Source of the DNA: Deltaproteobacteria bacterium UBA6106
GTDB lineage: Bacteria > Desulfobacterota > Syntrophorhabdia > Syntrophorhabdales > Syntrophorhabdaceae
NCBI GenBank assembly: GCA_002428485.1
Contig: DIWM01000011.1
Coordinates: 82,080-146,079 of the forward strand
Direction: 5' to 3'
Length of the DNA stretch: 64,000 nucleotides
Below are positions 43,093-50,070 of this stretch, piece by piece. The position numbers were made by a program, and so were the translations under genes. The notes under the pieces were generated by a model, which did no database searches, was not told the origin of the DNA, and saw nothing but the letters and a program-made list of their open reading frames with translations. The stretch's first letter is position 1. Every line of letters begins with the position of its first letter.

Positions 43093-43703
43093 GAGAAGTC
43101 ATTATCGCAACGGAGAACATGGGCAAGTTCCATGAGATCAAAGCGCTCCTCGGCAGCGAGTTTGATGCCTTCCGATCCCTGAGGGATTTCAACGAAAAGG
43201 TGGCCGTGAGCGAGGACAGCGCCCTTTATATAGAAAATGCTATGAAAAAGGCGCGGAAGGTTGGCGACCAATTCGGACTGCATACCGTCGCTGATGATTC
43301 CGGCCTTGAGGTCGACGCACTTGACGGAAGACCGGGTGTCTATTCGTCGCGATACGGCAATGACGACGCTGACCGGATCACAAAACTGCTTGGCGAACTG
43401 GAAGGCGTACCATGGGAAAAAAGGCAGGCTGCCTTCAAGGCGTACCTTGCCCTTTATATGCCCGACAAGGAGAGGTGTTACGTCTTTTATGGGGACATCC
43501 ACGGCAGGATCGGCTTTGAACGGCACGGGGATGGCGGCTTCGGATTCGACCCTGTTTTTTATATACCGGCAATAGGAAAATACGCCGCAGAATTAAATGT
43601 GGAAGAAAAAAATATGTTAAGCCACAGGGGGAAGGCGGTTTTAGCCCTGAAGACCTTTCTCAATATGGATTTTTTTAAGAACTCCAGAGTTTTAAGCCTG
43701 TAA
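43089..43703 (+). CDS. rdgB: XTP/dITP pyrophosphatase (RdgB/HAM1)
   Basis: 204-residue house-cleaning enzyme that hydrolyses non-canonical purine triphosphates (ITP, dITP, XTP). N-terminal IATENMGKFHEIKALLG, VSEDSALYIENAMKKARKVG, TVADDSGLEVDALDGRPGVYSSRYG and GFGFDPVFYIP are the family signature; SHRGKAV closes it. ATG overlaps the rph stop (ATGA). The 3' end overlaps the convergent PPC-domain gene by 29 bp. Confidence 0.96.
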   Translation: MREVIIATENMGKFHEIKALLGSEFDAFRSLRDFNEKVAVSEDSALYIENAMKKARKVGDQFGLHTVADDSGLEVDALDGRPGVYSSRYGNDDADRITKLLGELEGVPWEKRQAAFKAYLALYMPDKERCYVFYGDIHGRIGFERHGDGGFGFDPVFYIPAIGKYAAELNVEEKNMLSHRGKAVLALKTFLNMDFFKNSRVLSL

Positions 43704-44103
43704 TCTCGTCAAAGCGCCTCTCAAGCCCTTGACCTTCAAGGGCAATCCCGAATAACTCCGAAGCAAAGATCACTGTACCTTCAAGAAGGTGGCCGCCTTT
43801 TGCGGTGCCGTCCTGCAATCCCAGTGTAATGTGCGCATGGACAGACATGCCGCCGTCAACTTCCGAGATATTTCCGGTGCAGGAAAGAATCTCCGCAGGC
43901 TCATCAATGATAAAATCAGTGTATGTCTTTGCTGCCTGGTCATAAAAGGCTACATGAGCAGTTTTTACTGCACCTATAGCAGTAAAAAAACCCATCTGAA
44001 TGCCGCTTTCCTTAAAGACATTTTTTATTGACAGGAGGAGGTCGCCGTCATGAGGAAGGCGTACAAGAAACATTTTATCAGGTTTATAGAACCATGGATT
44101 CAT
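43675..44103 (-). CDS. PPC (DUF296) domain protein
   Basis: 142 residues, one plant-and-prokaryote-conserved (PPC/DUF296) domain: FLVRLPHDGDLLLSIKNVFKESGIQMGFFTAIGAV, then SVHAHITLGLQDGTAKGGHLLEGTVIFASELF with the conserved His/Gly core. Function in bacteria is unknown; plant relatives with AT-hooks bind DNA, but there is no AT-hook here. ATG 44103 is preferred; the open frame runs 6 codons upstream (MDQIDQ) into nonamer repeat DNA. Convergent overlap of 29 bp with rdgB. Confidence 0.88.
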   Translation of the reverse strand: MNPWFYKPDKMFLVRLPHDGDLLLSIKNVFKESGIQMGFFTAIGAVKTAHVAFYDQAAKTYTDFIIDEPAEILSCTGNISEVDGGMSVHAHITLGLQDGTAKGGHLLEGTVIFASELFGIALEGQGLERRFDEITGLKLWSS

Positions 44104-44161
44104 CTGGTCTATCTGGTCCATTTAGTCCATTTAGTCTATTTAGTCTGTTTGATCTGTTTTA
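44103..44161. repeat. Nonamer tandem repeat (tccatttag/tctatttag)
   Basis: Six in-phase 9-bp units at 44108-44161: tctatctgg, tccatttag, tccatttag, tctatttag, tctgtttga, tctgtttta. It abuts the start of the PPC gene on the minus strand. Confidence 0.9.
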
Positions 44162-44184
44162 TTCTTTAACATTGAATAGATCTT

Positions 44185-44388
44185 GCCATGAGCTATCAGC
44201 CATGAGCTGTATTTGCCGTTTGTTTGGTGGTCCCAACGAGGTTCGAACTCGTGTTTCCGGCGTGAGAGGCCAGCGTCCTTGGCCACTAGACGATGGGACC
44301 GACGAGAAAGTATAGTATCAGAAAAGATCGGTATTTTCCAGCAAAATATCTCATTACGAAAGGCGGCTCATAGTTCATGGCTCATGGC
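44185..44388. repeat. Inverted GCTATGA/GCTCATG heptad arms enclosing tRNA-Glu
   Basis: Left tract gccatga-gctatca-gccatga-gctg at 44185-44209, right tract gctcata-gttcatg-gctcatg-gc at 44366-44388. The arms face inward around the tRNA-Glu gene (44225-44300), with the arm order reversed compared with most other copies. Confidence 0.85.
44225..44300 (-). tRNA. tRNA-Glu (CTC anticodon)
   Basis: 76 nt on the minus strand. Acceptor GGTCCCA pairs with TGGGACC, D-arm TCGTCTAGTGGCCAAGGA, anticodon loop CTCTCAC with anticodon CTC, T-loop GAGTTCGAACCTC, and encoded CCA at 44225-44227. Reads GAG. Confidence 0.95.
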
Positions 44389-44396
44389 AAAAGACA

Positions 44397-44826
44397 AGCA
44401 CGAATATCTAAGCACCAAATCCTAAACAATATCAAAATTCAAATATCAAATGTTCCAAACAAGGTTTTTAAACACGTTTTGAATTTTGAACATTCGAATT
44501 ACGTAGAAAATAGCCTATCCCGGGCATATAATGAGAGCATTGCTCCGGGATATCCCGGAGCAAACCGTCGTGAGGCGAGGAAGCTCGGTCTTTTGCGAAG
44601 CAAAAGTTCCGAAGCCGAACGGGAGCGAACATATACCAGCCCACACCGTGGGCGAGAAGGGGAGGCTCTTCGGGCTTATGCCCGAAGAGGGGGCGACGTG
44701 AGCCTCTGGAATAGCAGTCCCGACGCCATGCTCATCCTTGATACATCATTTTCATTCTTCGAGGGTGCCGCGCACGGCGCGGCATGGGTAATTGTTCAGG
44801 ATTTAGATATTCGGATTTAGGATTTG
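44397..44826. repeat. Composite AAATCCTAA/GAATTTTGAACATT element, interrupted
   Basis: Left part 44397-44500 matches 57034-57137 nearly throughout (agcaccaaatcctaaacaat, atcaaaattcaaatatcaaa, tgttccaaac, acacgttttgaattttgaac). The right part tgttcaggatttagatattcggatttagg resumes only at 44793, while in the other copy it follows directly. The 292 bp between are the insert described separately. This lies in the gene-free gap 44301-45023. Confidence 0.9.
44501..44793. mobile_element. Hairpin-rich insert of about 292 bp inside the composite repeat, unclassified
   Basis: Sits between GAATT (ending 44500) and TGTTCAGG (from 44793), which are contiguous in the sister repeat at 57137-57138. AATT occurs on both sides (44497-44500, 44790-44793), a possible 4-bp target duplication. 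It contains five perfect inverted repeats: 44539-44562 (24-bp palindrome centred on GGGATATCCC), 44590-44606 (CTTTTGC/GCAAAAG), 44639-44653 (GCCCAC/GTGGGC), 44666-44689 (CTCTTCGGGC/GCCCGAAGAG) and 44766-44784 (TGCCGCGC/GCGCGGCA). No terminal inverted repeats and no protein; an open frame across it is repeat-derived. A non-autonomous element or structured RNA insert is most likely. Confidence 0.65.
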
Positions 44827-44910
44827 TCAAGAAAGGTATTTTTCCGCCGAACGCATCTGTGTTCACGCATTTCATTGATTGACTATTGTCCGCAAAGGGT
44901 GGTAATGTAA

Positions 44911-44940
44911 GCTAATAGCTCATAGCTGATGGCTCATGGC
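44911..44940. repeat. GCTCATG heptad tract before tatA
   Basis: gctaata-gctcata-gctgatg-gctcatg-gc. It may be the outer right arm of the nested structure that begins at 44366, enclosing the composite repeat and its insert, though its orientation is the same rather than inverted. Confidence 0.8.
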
Positions 44941-45023
44941 AGACCAGAAAACCCTGATAAGCTCTCTGAAGGTCAGCCCTTCAGGCCAGAATGGGCTGTG
45001 GTCTTCAGCAAAGGAGGTTGGCT

Positions 45024-45221
45024 ATGTTTGGTCTTGGCATGCCGGAACTTATTGTCATACTCGTCATAGTCCTGATCATCTTCGGCGCCGGCAGGATCTC
45101 TGAGATCGGAGGCGCAATCGGCAAGGGTATAAAGAGTTTCAAAAAATCGGTGAACGAGCCCGATTCTATCGATGTGACGCCGAAGGACGAGAAGGACAAG
45201 GAAGAACCGAAACAACAGTAA
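45024..45221 (+). CDS. tatA: Sec-independent translocase subunit TatA
   Basis: 65-residue TatA/E. Short N-terminus MFGLGMPELIVILVIVLIIFGAGRISEIGG gives one membrane helix, the FG hinge and an amphipathic helix (IGKGIKSFKKSV), followed by a charged tail. It forms the pore for folded twin-arginine substrates together with TatBC, which are not in the window. ATG 45024 has AAAGGAGG 7 nt upstream; an in-frame extension to 44991 is not conserved. Confidence 0.92.
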   Translation: MFGLGMPELIVILVIVLIIFGAGRISEIGGAIGKGIKSFKKSVNEPDSIDVTPKDEKDKEEPKQQ

Positions 45222-45284
45222 CCATCCTTCCCACATATTCCGAATAGTCTTGATATTGCAGCGGAACATACATAGAATTGTCAC

Positions 45285-46250
45285 ATGGAAATTTTAAACG
45301 GCGATGAACCGGCATCGATCGACAAAGCCCTTACAATATTGAGAAGGGGGGATATTGTCGCCTTTCCCACCGAGACGGTATATGGACTCGGGGCAGATGC
45401 CCTTAATCCTTATGCGGTAGCGAAGATCTTTGAGGTGAAGAAGAGGCCGAGGTTTGACCCGCTTATCGTCCATATATGCGAAAGGCACTGGCTGTCCGCC
45501 TTTGCCGGACATGTGCCTGCTGAGATTATACGATTGACAGACAGGTTCTGGCCTGGCCCTCTTACCGTGATCCTGCCTAAAAAACCGATCATCCCTGACA
45601 TTGTCACCGCAGGACTCACAACGGTCGGGATCAGGATGCCGTCACATCCCGTTGCTTTAAACCTGATAAAGTCATTGCGAAACCCTATCGCCGCACCCAG
45701 CGCAAACCCTTTTGGCTACATGAGCCCAACGAAGGCCGGCCACGTAGCAAAGATGCTGAAGGATCGACTACCCCTGATCCTCGATGGCGGGGACAGCGTC
45801 TTTGGTATAGAGTCGACCATCGTCTCGTACCGGGACAACCGGGTCTATCTCCACCGGCACGGTGCGATAACCGTTGAGGAATTGGAGGAAGTTGTCGGCA
45901 CAGTCCTGGAAAAAAAGGATGACGGCGTCTGCGAATCCCCCGGCGAACTGCCGTTTCATTACGCACCGGCCAGGCCCCTGAAGATCATCACTTCAGCAGA
46001 TGAGATCAGGAACACAAATGCCTCGTTCCTTGCGTTCCGGAAACCGGCAGGAGGGCCTGCCGCCAGACACATCAGGGTCCTTTCCCCGGGCGGTGATCTC
46101 AGGGAGGCGGCCGCGAATTTTTTTTCATACCTTATCGAGCTGGACCGTCATGATGTCGATGTGATCTACGCGGAAAAAATCCCTGAACAGGGTATCGGCA
46201 AAGCCATGATGGAAAGGCTCCGCAAGGCATCGAAAAAATACCCTTCGTGA
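45285..46250 (+). CDS. Threonylcarbamoyl-AMP synthase (Sua5/YrdC type)
   Basis: 321 residues: YrdC domain (about 5-200: GGDIVAFPTETVYGLGADAL, VKKRPRFDPLIVHI, FWPGPLTVILPKKP, TVGIRMPSHPVAL, PIAAPSANPFGYMSPTKAGHV, IESTIVSY) plus the C-terminal Sua5 domain (ESPGELPFHYAPARPL). Makes L-threonylcarbamoyl-AMP for the t6A37 modification of ANN-decoding tRNAs. The longer Sua5 form is the rule outside enterobacteria. It lies 63 bp after tatA. Confidence 0.94.
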   Translation: MEILNGDEPASIDKALTILRRGDIVAFPTETVYGLGADALNPYAVAKIFEVKKRPRFDPLIVHICERHWLSAFAGHVPAEIIRLTDRFWPGPLTVILPKKPIIPDIVTAGLTTVGIRMPSHPVALNLIKSLRNPIAAPSANPFGYMSPTKAGHVAKMLKDRLPLILDGGDSVFGIESTIVSYRDNRVYLHRHGAITVEELEEVVGTVLEKKDDGVCESPGELPFHYAPARPLKIITSADEIRNTNASFLAFRKPAGGPAARHIRVLSPGGDLREAAANFFSYLIELDRHDVDVIYAEKIPEQGIGKAMMERLRKASKKYPS

Positions 46251-46422
46251 GGCAGCATATAACCCGTTGATAATTTTAATAATCCATGATAATGTAATGA
46301 CCATGAGAAAAACAATCCTAATGCCGCACCTGCTTCGAAAAGTATTTGAAATAATTGAGGAAAATTGTTGCCGAGAGACTGCGCAAACTAATATTATGGC
46401 TAATAAAATCAAGGAGATGAAA

Positions 46423-46749
46423 GTGTCTTTTTACAACTTTTACACACGTTTTCCACAAATATTGTGGAAAACCACAATGCTTGTCATAATCGTTGCCCTT
46501 CTTGCTTCATGTACAATATTCAAAAGCTCCAAGGAGAAGACCCAGACCCCCATGGAAAATGCGATGATCTCCATGACGGAGGAGGAGGTTCGCAAAAAGC
46601 TCGGTGAACCGAATATAGTGAGCGTTACGCCGGAGAACAAGATAATCTGGACGTACCGGCCTTCCTGGAAGATCATGCCTGACAATAAAGATACCGTTTA
46701 TGTCGAGTTTGAGAACGGCAAGGTCGTAAAAATCATAAAGGTAAGGTGA
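46423..46749 (+). CDS. Small lipoprotein with SmpA/OmlA (BamE-like) domain
   Basis: 108 residues from GTG 46423, 6 nt behind AAGGAG. Signal peptide then lipobox LASC with Cys30. The mature part TEEEVRKKLGEPNIVSV, IIWTYRP and VYVEFENGKVVKIIKV is the SmpA/OmlA pattern of BamE-like outer-membrane lipoproteins that help assemble beta-barrels, though shorter. The n-region SFYNFYTRFPQILWK is strange for a signal peptide because it is encoded by a dispersed DNA repeat also found at 19164. A palindrome (46449-46471) lies in the same codons. A later start at 46477 would leave almost no n-region. Confidence 0.7.
   Translation: MSFYNFYTRFPQILWKTTMLVIIVALLASCTIFKSSKEKTQTPMENAMISMTEEEVRKKLGEPNIVSVTPENKIIWTYRPSWKIMPDNKDTVYVEFENGKVVKIIKVR
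46449..46471. promoter_or_regulatory. Perfect 10-bp inverted repeat TTTTCCACAA-ATA-TTGTGGAAAA
   Basis: Arms 46449-46458 and 46462-46471 are exact complements with a 3-nt loop, located in the first codons of the lipoprotein gene. The TTTTCCACA half resembles a one-mismatch DnaA box. It could be a protein-binding site or a short mRNA hairpin near the start codon; no function can be assigned. Confidence 0.6.
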
Positions 46750-46754
46750 GCGCC

Positions 46755-47003
46755 ATGTTATGTGAAAAATGCGCAGGCGAAACCGAAAGCATAACCTGCA
46801 CCCATTGCAGTAAAGAGATCGCCAAACTCGGGCCATATTGCTACCTCTGCGGCAACAAATTAACGGATAGCGCCGACCATCAGGAGCAGGAGCAGGATGA
46901 TTTCTCCGACAGGATCCTTTGCAGCGACGGCTCATGCATAGGCGTTATTGATGAAAAAGGGTTTTGCAGGGTATGCGGTAAGCCATATACGCCGGAATCG
47001 TAA
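46755..47003 (+). CDS. Double zinc-ribbon small protein
   Basis: 82 residues carrying eight or more cysteines in CxxC pairs: MLCEKCAGETESITCTHCSKEI, YCYLCGNKL, ILCSDGSCIGVIDEKGFCRVCGKPY. Two or three zinc ribbons are likely; the acidic linker DHQEQEQDD separates them. Such ribbons occur in small prokaryotic proteins of unknown role. The start ATG 46755 lies 5 bp after the lipoprotein stop and ftsY follows 27 bp later, so the three are cotranscribed. Confidence 0.7.
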   Translation: MLCEKCAGETESITCTHCSKEIAKLGPYCYLCGNKLTDSADHQEQEQDDFSDRILCSDGSCIGVIDEKGFCRVCGKPYTPES

Positions 47004-47030
47004 TCACCAGCCTCATCTGAAAGATAGCCC

Positions 47031-47939
47031 ATGGGAATATTTGAGAAGATAAAGAACGGCCTTGCAAAAACGAGGGACCAGCTCGTCACGCAGATAGAAT
47101 GGGTCATGTCCGGAAAACCCATAGACGAAAGCGTCTTTGATGAGATAGAAGAGGCGGTCATTCTCTCTGATGCGGGACTTGAGACCACGGAACTGCTCAT
47201 GGCCTCACTGAAGGAGAAGTGGAAAAGAGGACAGGTAAAGACCTCGGAAGATGTAAAAAAGGTCATGAGCGAAGAGATAGAAAAGATGCTCTCAGGCATC
47301 GAGGTTCCTGTCATAACGAACGGCAGCAAGCCTTTTGTGATCCTCTGCATCGGCGTGAACGGGGTCGGTAAGACCACCACAATAGCGAAGATCGCAAATA
47401 TATACATCTCGTCAGGGAAGACAGTGCTGCTTGGCGCCTGCGATACATTCAGGGCTGCGGCGATCGAGCAGCTCCAGGTCTGGGCAGACAGGCTGCACAT
47501 AGATGTCGTAAAGCATGCCGAAGGGTCAGACCCTGCAGCGGTGGCCTTTGATGCCACAAAGGCAGCCAAGGCGCGGGATATCGATATACTGATCCTTGAC
47601 ACGGCCGGGAGGCTCCATACAAAGGCAAACCTCATGGAAGAGATGAAAAAGGTTAAGCGGGTTGTCAATAAGGAACTCGAAGGGGCGCCCCATGAGACCC
47701 TGCTCGTCGTCGATGCCACGAACGGACAGAATGCCATTGCCCAGGCAAAAACCTTCAACGAAGCCCTTTCGATCACAGGCATTGCGATAACGAAGCTTGA
47801 CGGAACAGCAAAAGGCGGCTTCCTGCTTCCCATCGCCCATTCCTTGAAAATACCGGTGCGGTATGTCGGGGTTGGCGAAAAGATCGACGACCTGATCCCC
47901 TTCAGCGCAAAAGACTTCTCAAAAGCCCTCTTTGAATAA
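47031..47939 (+). CDS. ftsY: Signal recognition particle receptor FtsY
   Basis: 302-residue SRP GTPase that docks ribosome-nascent chain complexes to the membrane. Only N and G domains: G1 CIGVNGVGKTTTIAKIA, insertion-box DTFRAAAIEQLQVWADRL, G3 ILDTAGRLHTKANLM, G4 TKLDGTAKGG and closing PVRYVGVGEKIDDLIPF. The acidic A domain of E. coli FtsY is absent, as in many other bacteria. Last gene before a composite repeat. Confidence 0.96.
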   Translation: MGIFEKIKNGLAKTRDQLVTQIEWVMSGKPIDESVFDEIEEAVILSDAGLETTELLMASLKEKWKRGQVKTSEDVKKVMSEEIEKMLSGIEVPVITNGSKPFVILCIGVNGVGKTTTIAKIANIYISSGKTVLLGACDTFRAAAIEQLQVWADRLHIDVVKHAEGSDPAAVAFDATKAAKARDIDILILDTAGRLHTKANLMEEMKKVKRVVNKELEGAPHETLLVVDATNGQNAIAQAKTFNEALSITGIAITKLDGTAKGGFLLPIAHSLKIPVRYVGVGEKIDDLIPFSAKDFSKALFE

Positions 47940-47952
47940 AACCCGAAACACC

Positions 47953-48055
47953 CGTGAGTCGTAAGTCGTGAGGCGTGAGTGGAAACTGCAGCAAAGAACA
48001 GAAAGCAGGGAGTGACCGCTGGATACTCCTCGCTCTCTGCTCTCAGCTCTCAGCT
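47953..48055. repeat. Composite heptad element A, partial copy, overlapping prmA stop
   Basis: cgtgagt-cgtaagt-cgtgagg-cgtgagt tract, then GGAAACTGCAGCAAAGA as in elements at 29.8 and 34.9 kb, then agaacagaaagcagggag and its inverted partner ctctctgctctcagctctcagc (48033-48055). The GATATACG and GTAGTAGTCCCC blocks are missing. The right arm holds the last codons and stop of prmA. Confidence 0.85.
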
Positions 48056-48879
48056 TTCTTCAGGACAAATCCCCTCCAGGAGTTTTTCTTCTCCATTCTC
48101 ACCAGCGTTAAAGATGGGAAAAAAGAAAGGGCACGCTTCGCGTCTTTTCCCAGAATGCCGGAGATGATGACGGTGCCGCCGCGCTTCAATCGTTTCGCGA
48201 TATGCTGCGCGTGATCTGAAAATGTCCTGATGTCGAGGTTTGCAAGAACGATATCGTATCTGCCTTTAACATTTTCCAGCCCTGCGCAGGTAAAGCGGAT
48301 GTTCGTTATATTGTTAAGCGACAGGTTCTTTCTCGCTGATTCTATTGCGTCTTTGTCATTGTCTACGGCGGTAACCCTTTTCGCGCCTTTGAGAGCCGCA
48401 TAGAAGGAGAGTATCGCCGAGCCGCATCCGAGGTCAAGGACATCCTTTCCGCTTATGTCAGTATCCTTTATCAGCCTTATCATGATCCTTGTTGATTCAT
48501 GCCTCCCTGTCCCAAAGGCCATGCCCGGCTCAATGATGATCGTCATTTTCTTCCCTCTGCGCTTGTTCCATGGCGCAGCAACGGTGATGTCCTCTATCCC
48601 GATAGGTTGAAAATATCTTTTTGTTAATTCTGCATAATCCTGTTCCTTCTCCTGCACAATCCTTATCCCCTGTATTGTAATGCCTGATCTTCTGAGGAGA
48701 TCCTGGAAGGCACCCGCATCTTCCGGGTAGGCCTTGATGACGGTCTTGCCCTTTTCTTCCTCGATCCAGAGACCGCCCGAAAGACACGCGCCGTAGATCT
48801 CTTCGGGAAGCACTTCTTCAGACCCCTTCTTAACAGATACCTCTATGCGCTGTCTGTATTGCCGGCCCTTAGATTGCAT
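48043..48879 (-). CDS. prmA: Ribosomal protein L11 methyltransferase PrmA
   Basis: 278 residues. Trimethylates lysines of ribosomal protein L11. N-terminal substrate-recognition domain with QRIEVSVKKGSEEVLPEEIYGACLSGGLWIEEE, linker with MTIIIEPGMAFGTGRHESTRIMIRL, then the Rossmann SAM-binding domain VLDLGCGSAILSFYAALKGAKRVTAVDNDKDAIE and DIVLANLDIRTFSDHA. Length is typical. The last residues AES and TGA stop are encoded by a heptad repeat. The gene starts 10 bp after the end of the next minus-strand gene, probably as part of the same unit. Confidence 0.92.
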   Translation of the reverse strand: MQSKGRQYRQRIEVSVKKGSEEVLPEEIYGACLSGGLWIEEEKGKTVIKAYPEDAGAFQDLLRRSGITIQGIRIVQEKEQDYAELTKRYFQPIGIEDITVAAPWNKRRGKKMTIIIEPGMAFGTGRHESTRIMIRLIKDTDISGKDVLDLGCGSAILSFYAALKGAKRVTAVDNDKDAIESARKNLSLNNITNIRFTCAGLENVKGRYDIVLANLDIRTFSDHAQHIAKRLKRGGTVIISGILGKDAKRALSFFPSLTLVRMEKKNSWRGFVLKKAES

Positions 48880-48888
48880 TTGATTATT

Positions 48889-49761
48889 TCACGCGTGGGG
48901 ATAGAGGATGCCGCCTGTGTTGCTTACATCATAGCCTGTGAAATCGCTTATACTGCTCACAAGGCGCTGCTGCTCAAAAAAGGAGAGAAAGGACTTCACC
49001 TGAACGCTGTGAAAATGGTCTTCAGGGATGACCATGTCAAATCGTTCGTTAAAAAGGGGAATGAAATCGAGATCAAGGATATTGGCGATGTAGCGTATGC
49101 CCGGCGCGCAGTCTCCATCGCCCCCGAGGACCCGCAGCCCGGCCTCGATGTGCGAGCCGACCTCCTGAGTATACCCCTTGATGCGATCCGGCACGATCTT
49201 TTCTTCTCCGATAAGGAAATCAAAGAGCAGCCTTGTTCCTGAACCCTGGTTCCTGTTTATAAACGCTACGTCATTGCCGGCGATATCCTTCAGCGAGCTT
49301 ATCCCTTTGGGGTTGTTTTTCTTTACAAAAAGCCCCTGCTCCCTGAAGAAAAGCTGAACTATCACATAGCCCTCTGCAGAGAGATAGCGGTCCATGTACG
49401 AAAGGGTGTAGGCCCTTTTTTCGACATCGAGGATATGTACGCAGGACATGGTCGCGGCATTTCTTTTGAGCATCCTCAGCCCGTTGATGCTGCCTACAGG
49501 GGCGTAGAATATGACCCCCGTCTTTTCGTTGTTATAGATGTCGATCATCTTTCGAAGGAGCGGGTCGTCGCTGCCGGCTATGAGGATCACCTTTTCCCTT
49601 TCGGTGTTTTCAAGGATCCACCGGTCTATCAACTCCTTTGTGAATGCGATCTTGCCGCCGATCTTCAGGTGAGGTATCTTCGATTCCTGTGCCAGCTTAT
49701 AGATCTTTTTCTCGTTGATCCTAAGATAGCCTGCCAGGTCCCTTGCTGAAAGAATCTCCAT
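48889..49761 (-). CDS. HTH-PBP transcription regulator, molybdate/tungstate-type
   Basis: 290 residues. An excisionase-type helix-turn-helix at the N-terminus (LSARDLAGYLRINEKKIYKLAQESKIPHLKIGGK) is joined to a periplasmic-binding-protein-like domain (VILIAGSDDPLLRKMIDIY, NRNQGSGTRLLFDFLI, VGSHIEAGLRVLGGDGDCAPGI, FDMVIPEDHF). This replaces ModE in many anaerobes: the PBP-like part senses an oxyanion in the cytoplasm. It lies downstream of the Mop gene and next to the divergent Wtp/Tup transporters, so it most likely represses or activates them. The motif ATAACTTA in their promoters is a candidate target. Confidence 0.85.
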   Translation of the reverse strand: MEILSARDLAGYLRINEKKIYKLAQESKIPHLKIGGKIAFTKELIDRWILENTEREKVILIAGSDDPLLRKMIDIYNNEKTGVIFYAPVGSINGLRMLKRNAATMSCVHILDVEKRAYTLSYMDRYLSAEGYVIVQLFFREQGLFVKKNNPKGISSLKDIAGNDVAFINRNQGSGTRLLFDFLIGEEKIVPDRIKGYTQEVGSHIEAGLRVLGGDGDCAPGIRYIANILDLDFIPLFNERFDMVIPEDHFHSVQVKSFLSFFEQQRLVSSISDFTGYDVSNTGGILYPHA

Positions 49762-49860
49762 ATTATATTCTCAGTATATAGAAAAGGTGAAGGATTTTCA
49801 AATCCTGTTTATTCCTGTAATTTTTAGGTCGCCCTTTTTCCAGTTATCGGTTGATGGGCC

Positions 49861-50070
49861 TCAGTCGGTGGCAATGATAACGTTCGAAGCCTTTATGAGT
49901 GCATAAACCTCTTTACCGGGGGCAAGCTGTAAATTTTCAACCGAGGTTTTTGTGATAATCGAAGTGATCTCCAGGCCACCCGGGAGTTCAATAATAATCT
50001 CTGAATTAACAACGCCAGGCGTTATGCCTTTCACCTTTCCCTTGAGTACGTTGCGGGCACTTACCTTCAT
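49861..50070 (-). CDS. Molbindin (Mop/TOBE) oxyanion-binding protein
   Basis: 69 residues, a single TOBE/Mop domain (SARNVLKGKVKGITPGVVNSEIIIELPGGLEITSIITKTSVENLQLAPGKEVYALIKASNVIIA) of the molbindin family, which binds molybdate or tungstate in hexameric rings and buffers the cytoplasmic pool. AGGAGGG is 7 nt before the start. First gene of the minus strand divergent from wtpA; the HTH-PBP regulator follows 99 bp downstream. The gap is A/T-rich and has no terminator. Confidence 0.92.
   Translation of the reverse strand: MKVSARNVLKGKVKGITPGVVNSEIIIELPGGLEITSIITKTSVENLQLAPGKEVYALIKASNVIIATD

Noticed and set aside
44377..44820. 147-codon frame across the hairpin insert
   Set aside because: Composed entirely of repeat and hairpin DNA (starts MAHGKRQARISKHQ from heptads); no family similarity and interrupted homologous copies.
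46449..46471. Replication origin based on DnaA-box-like halves
   Set aside because: Only one palindrome, no cluster of boxes, no dnaA/dnaN or GC-skew landmark nearby.
46880..47833. 317-codon open frame antisense to ftsY
   Set aside because: Low-complexity Ser/Phe-rich translation opposite a complete FtsY.
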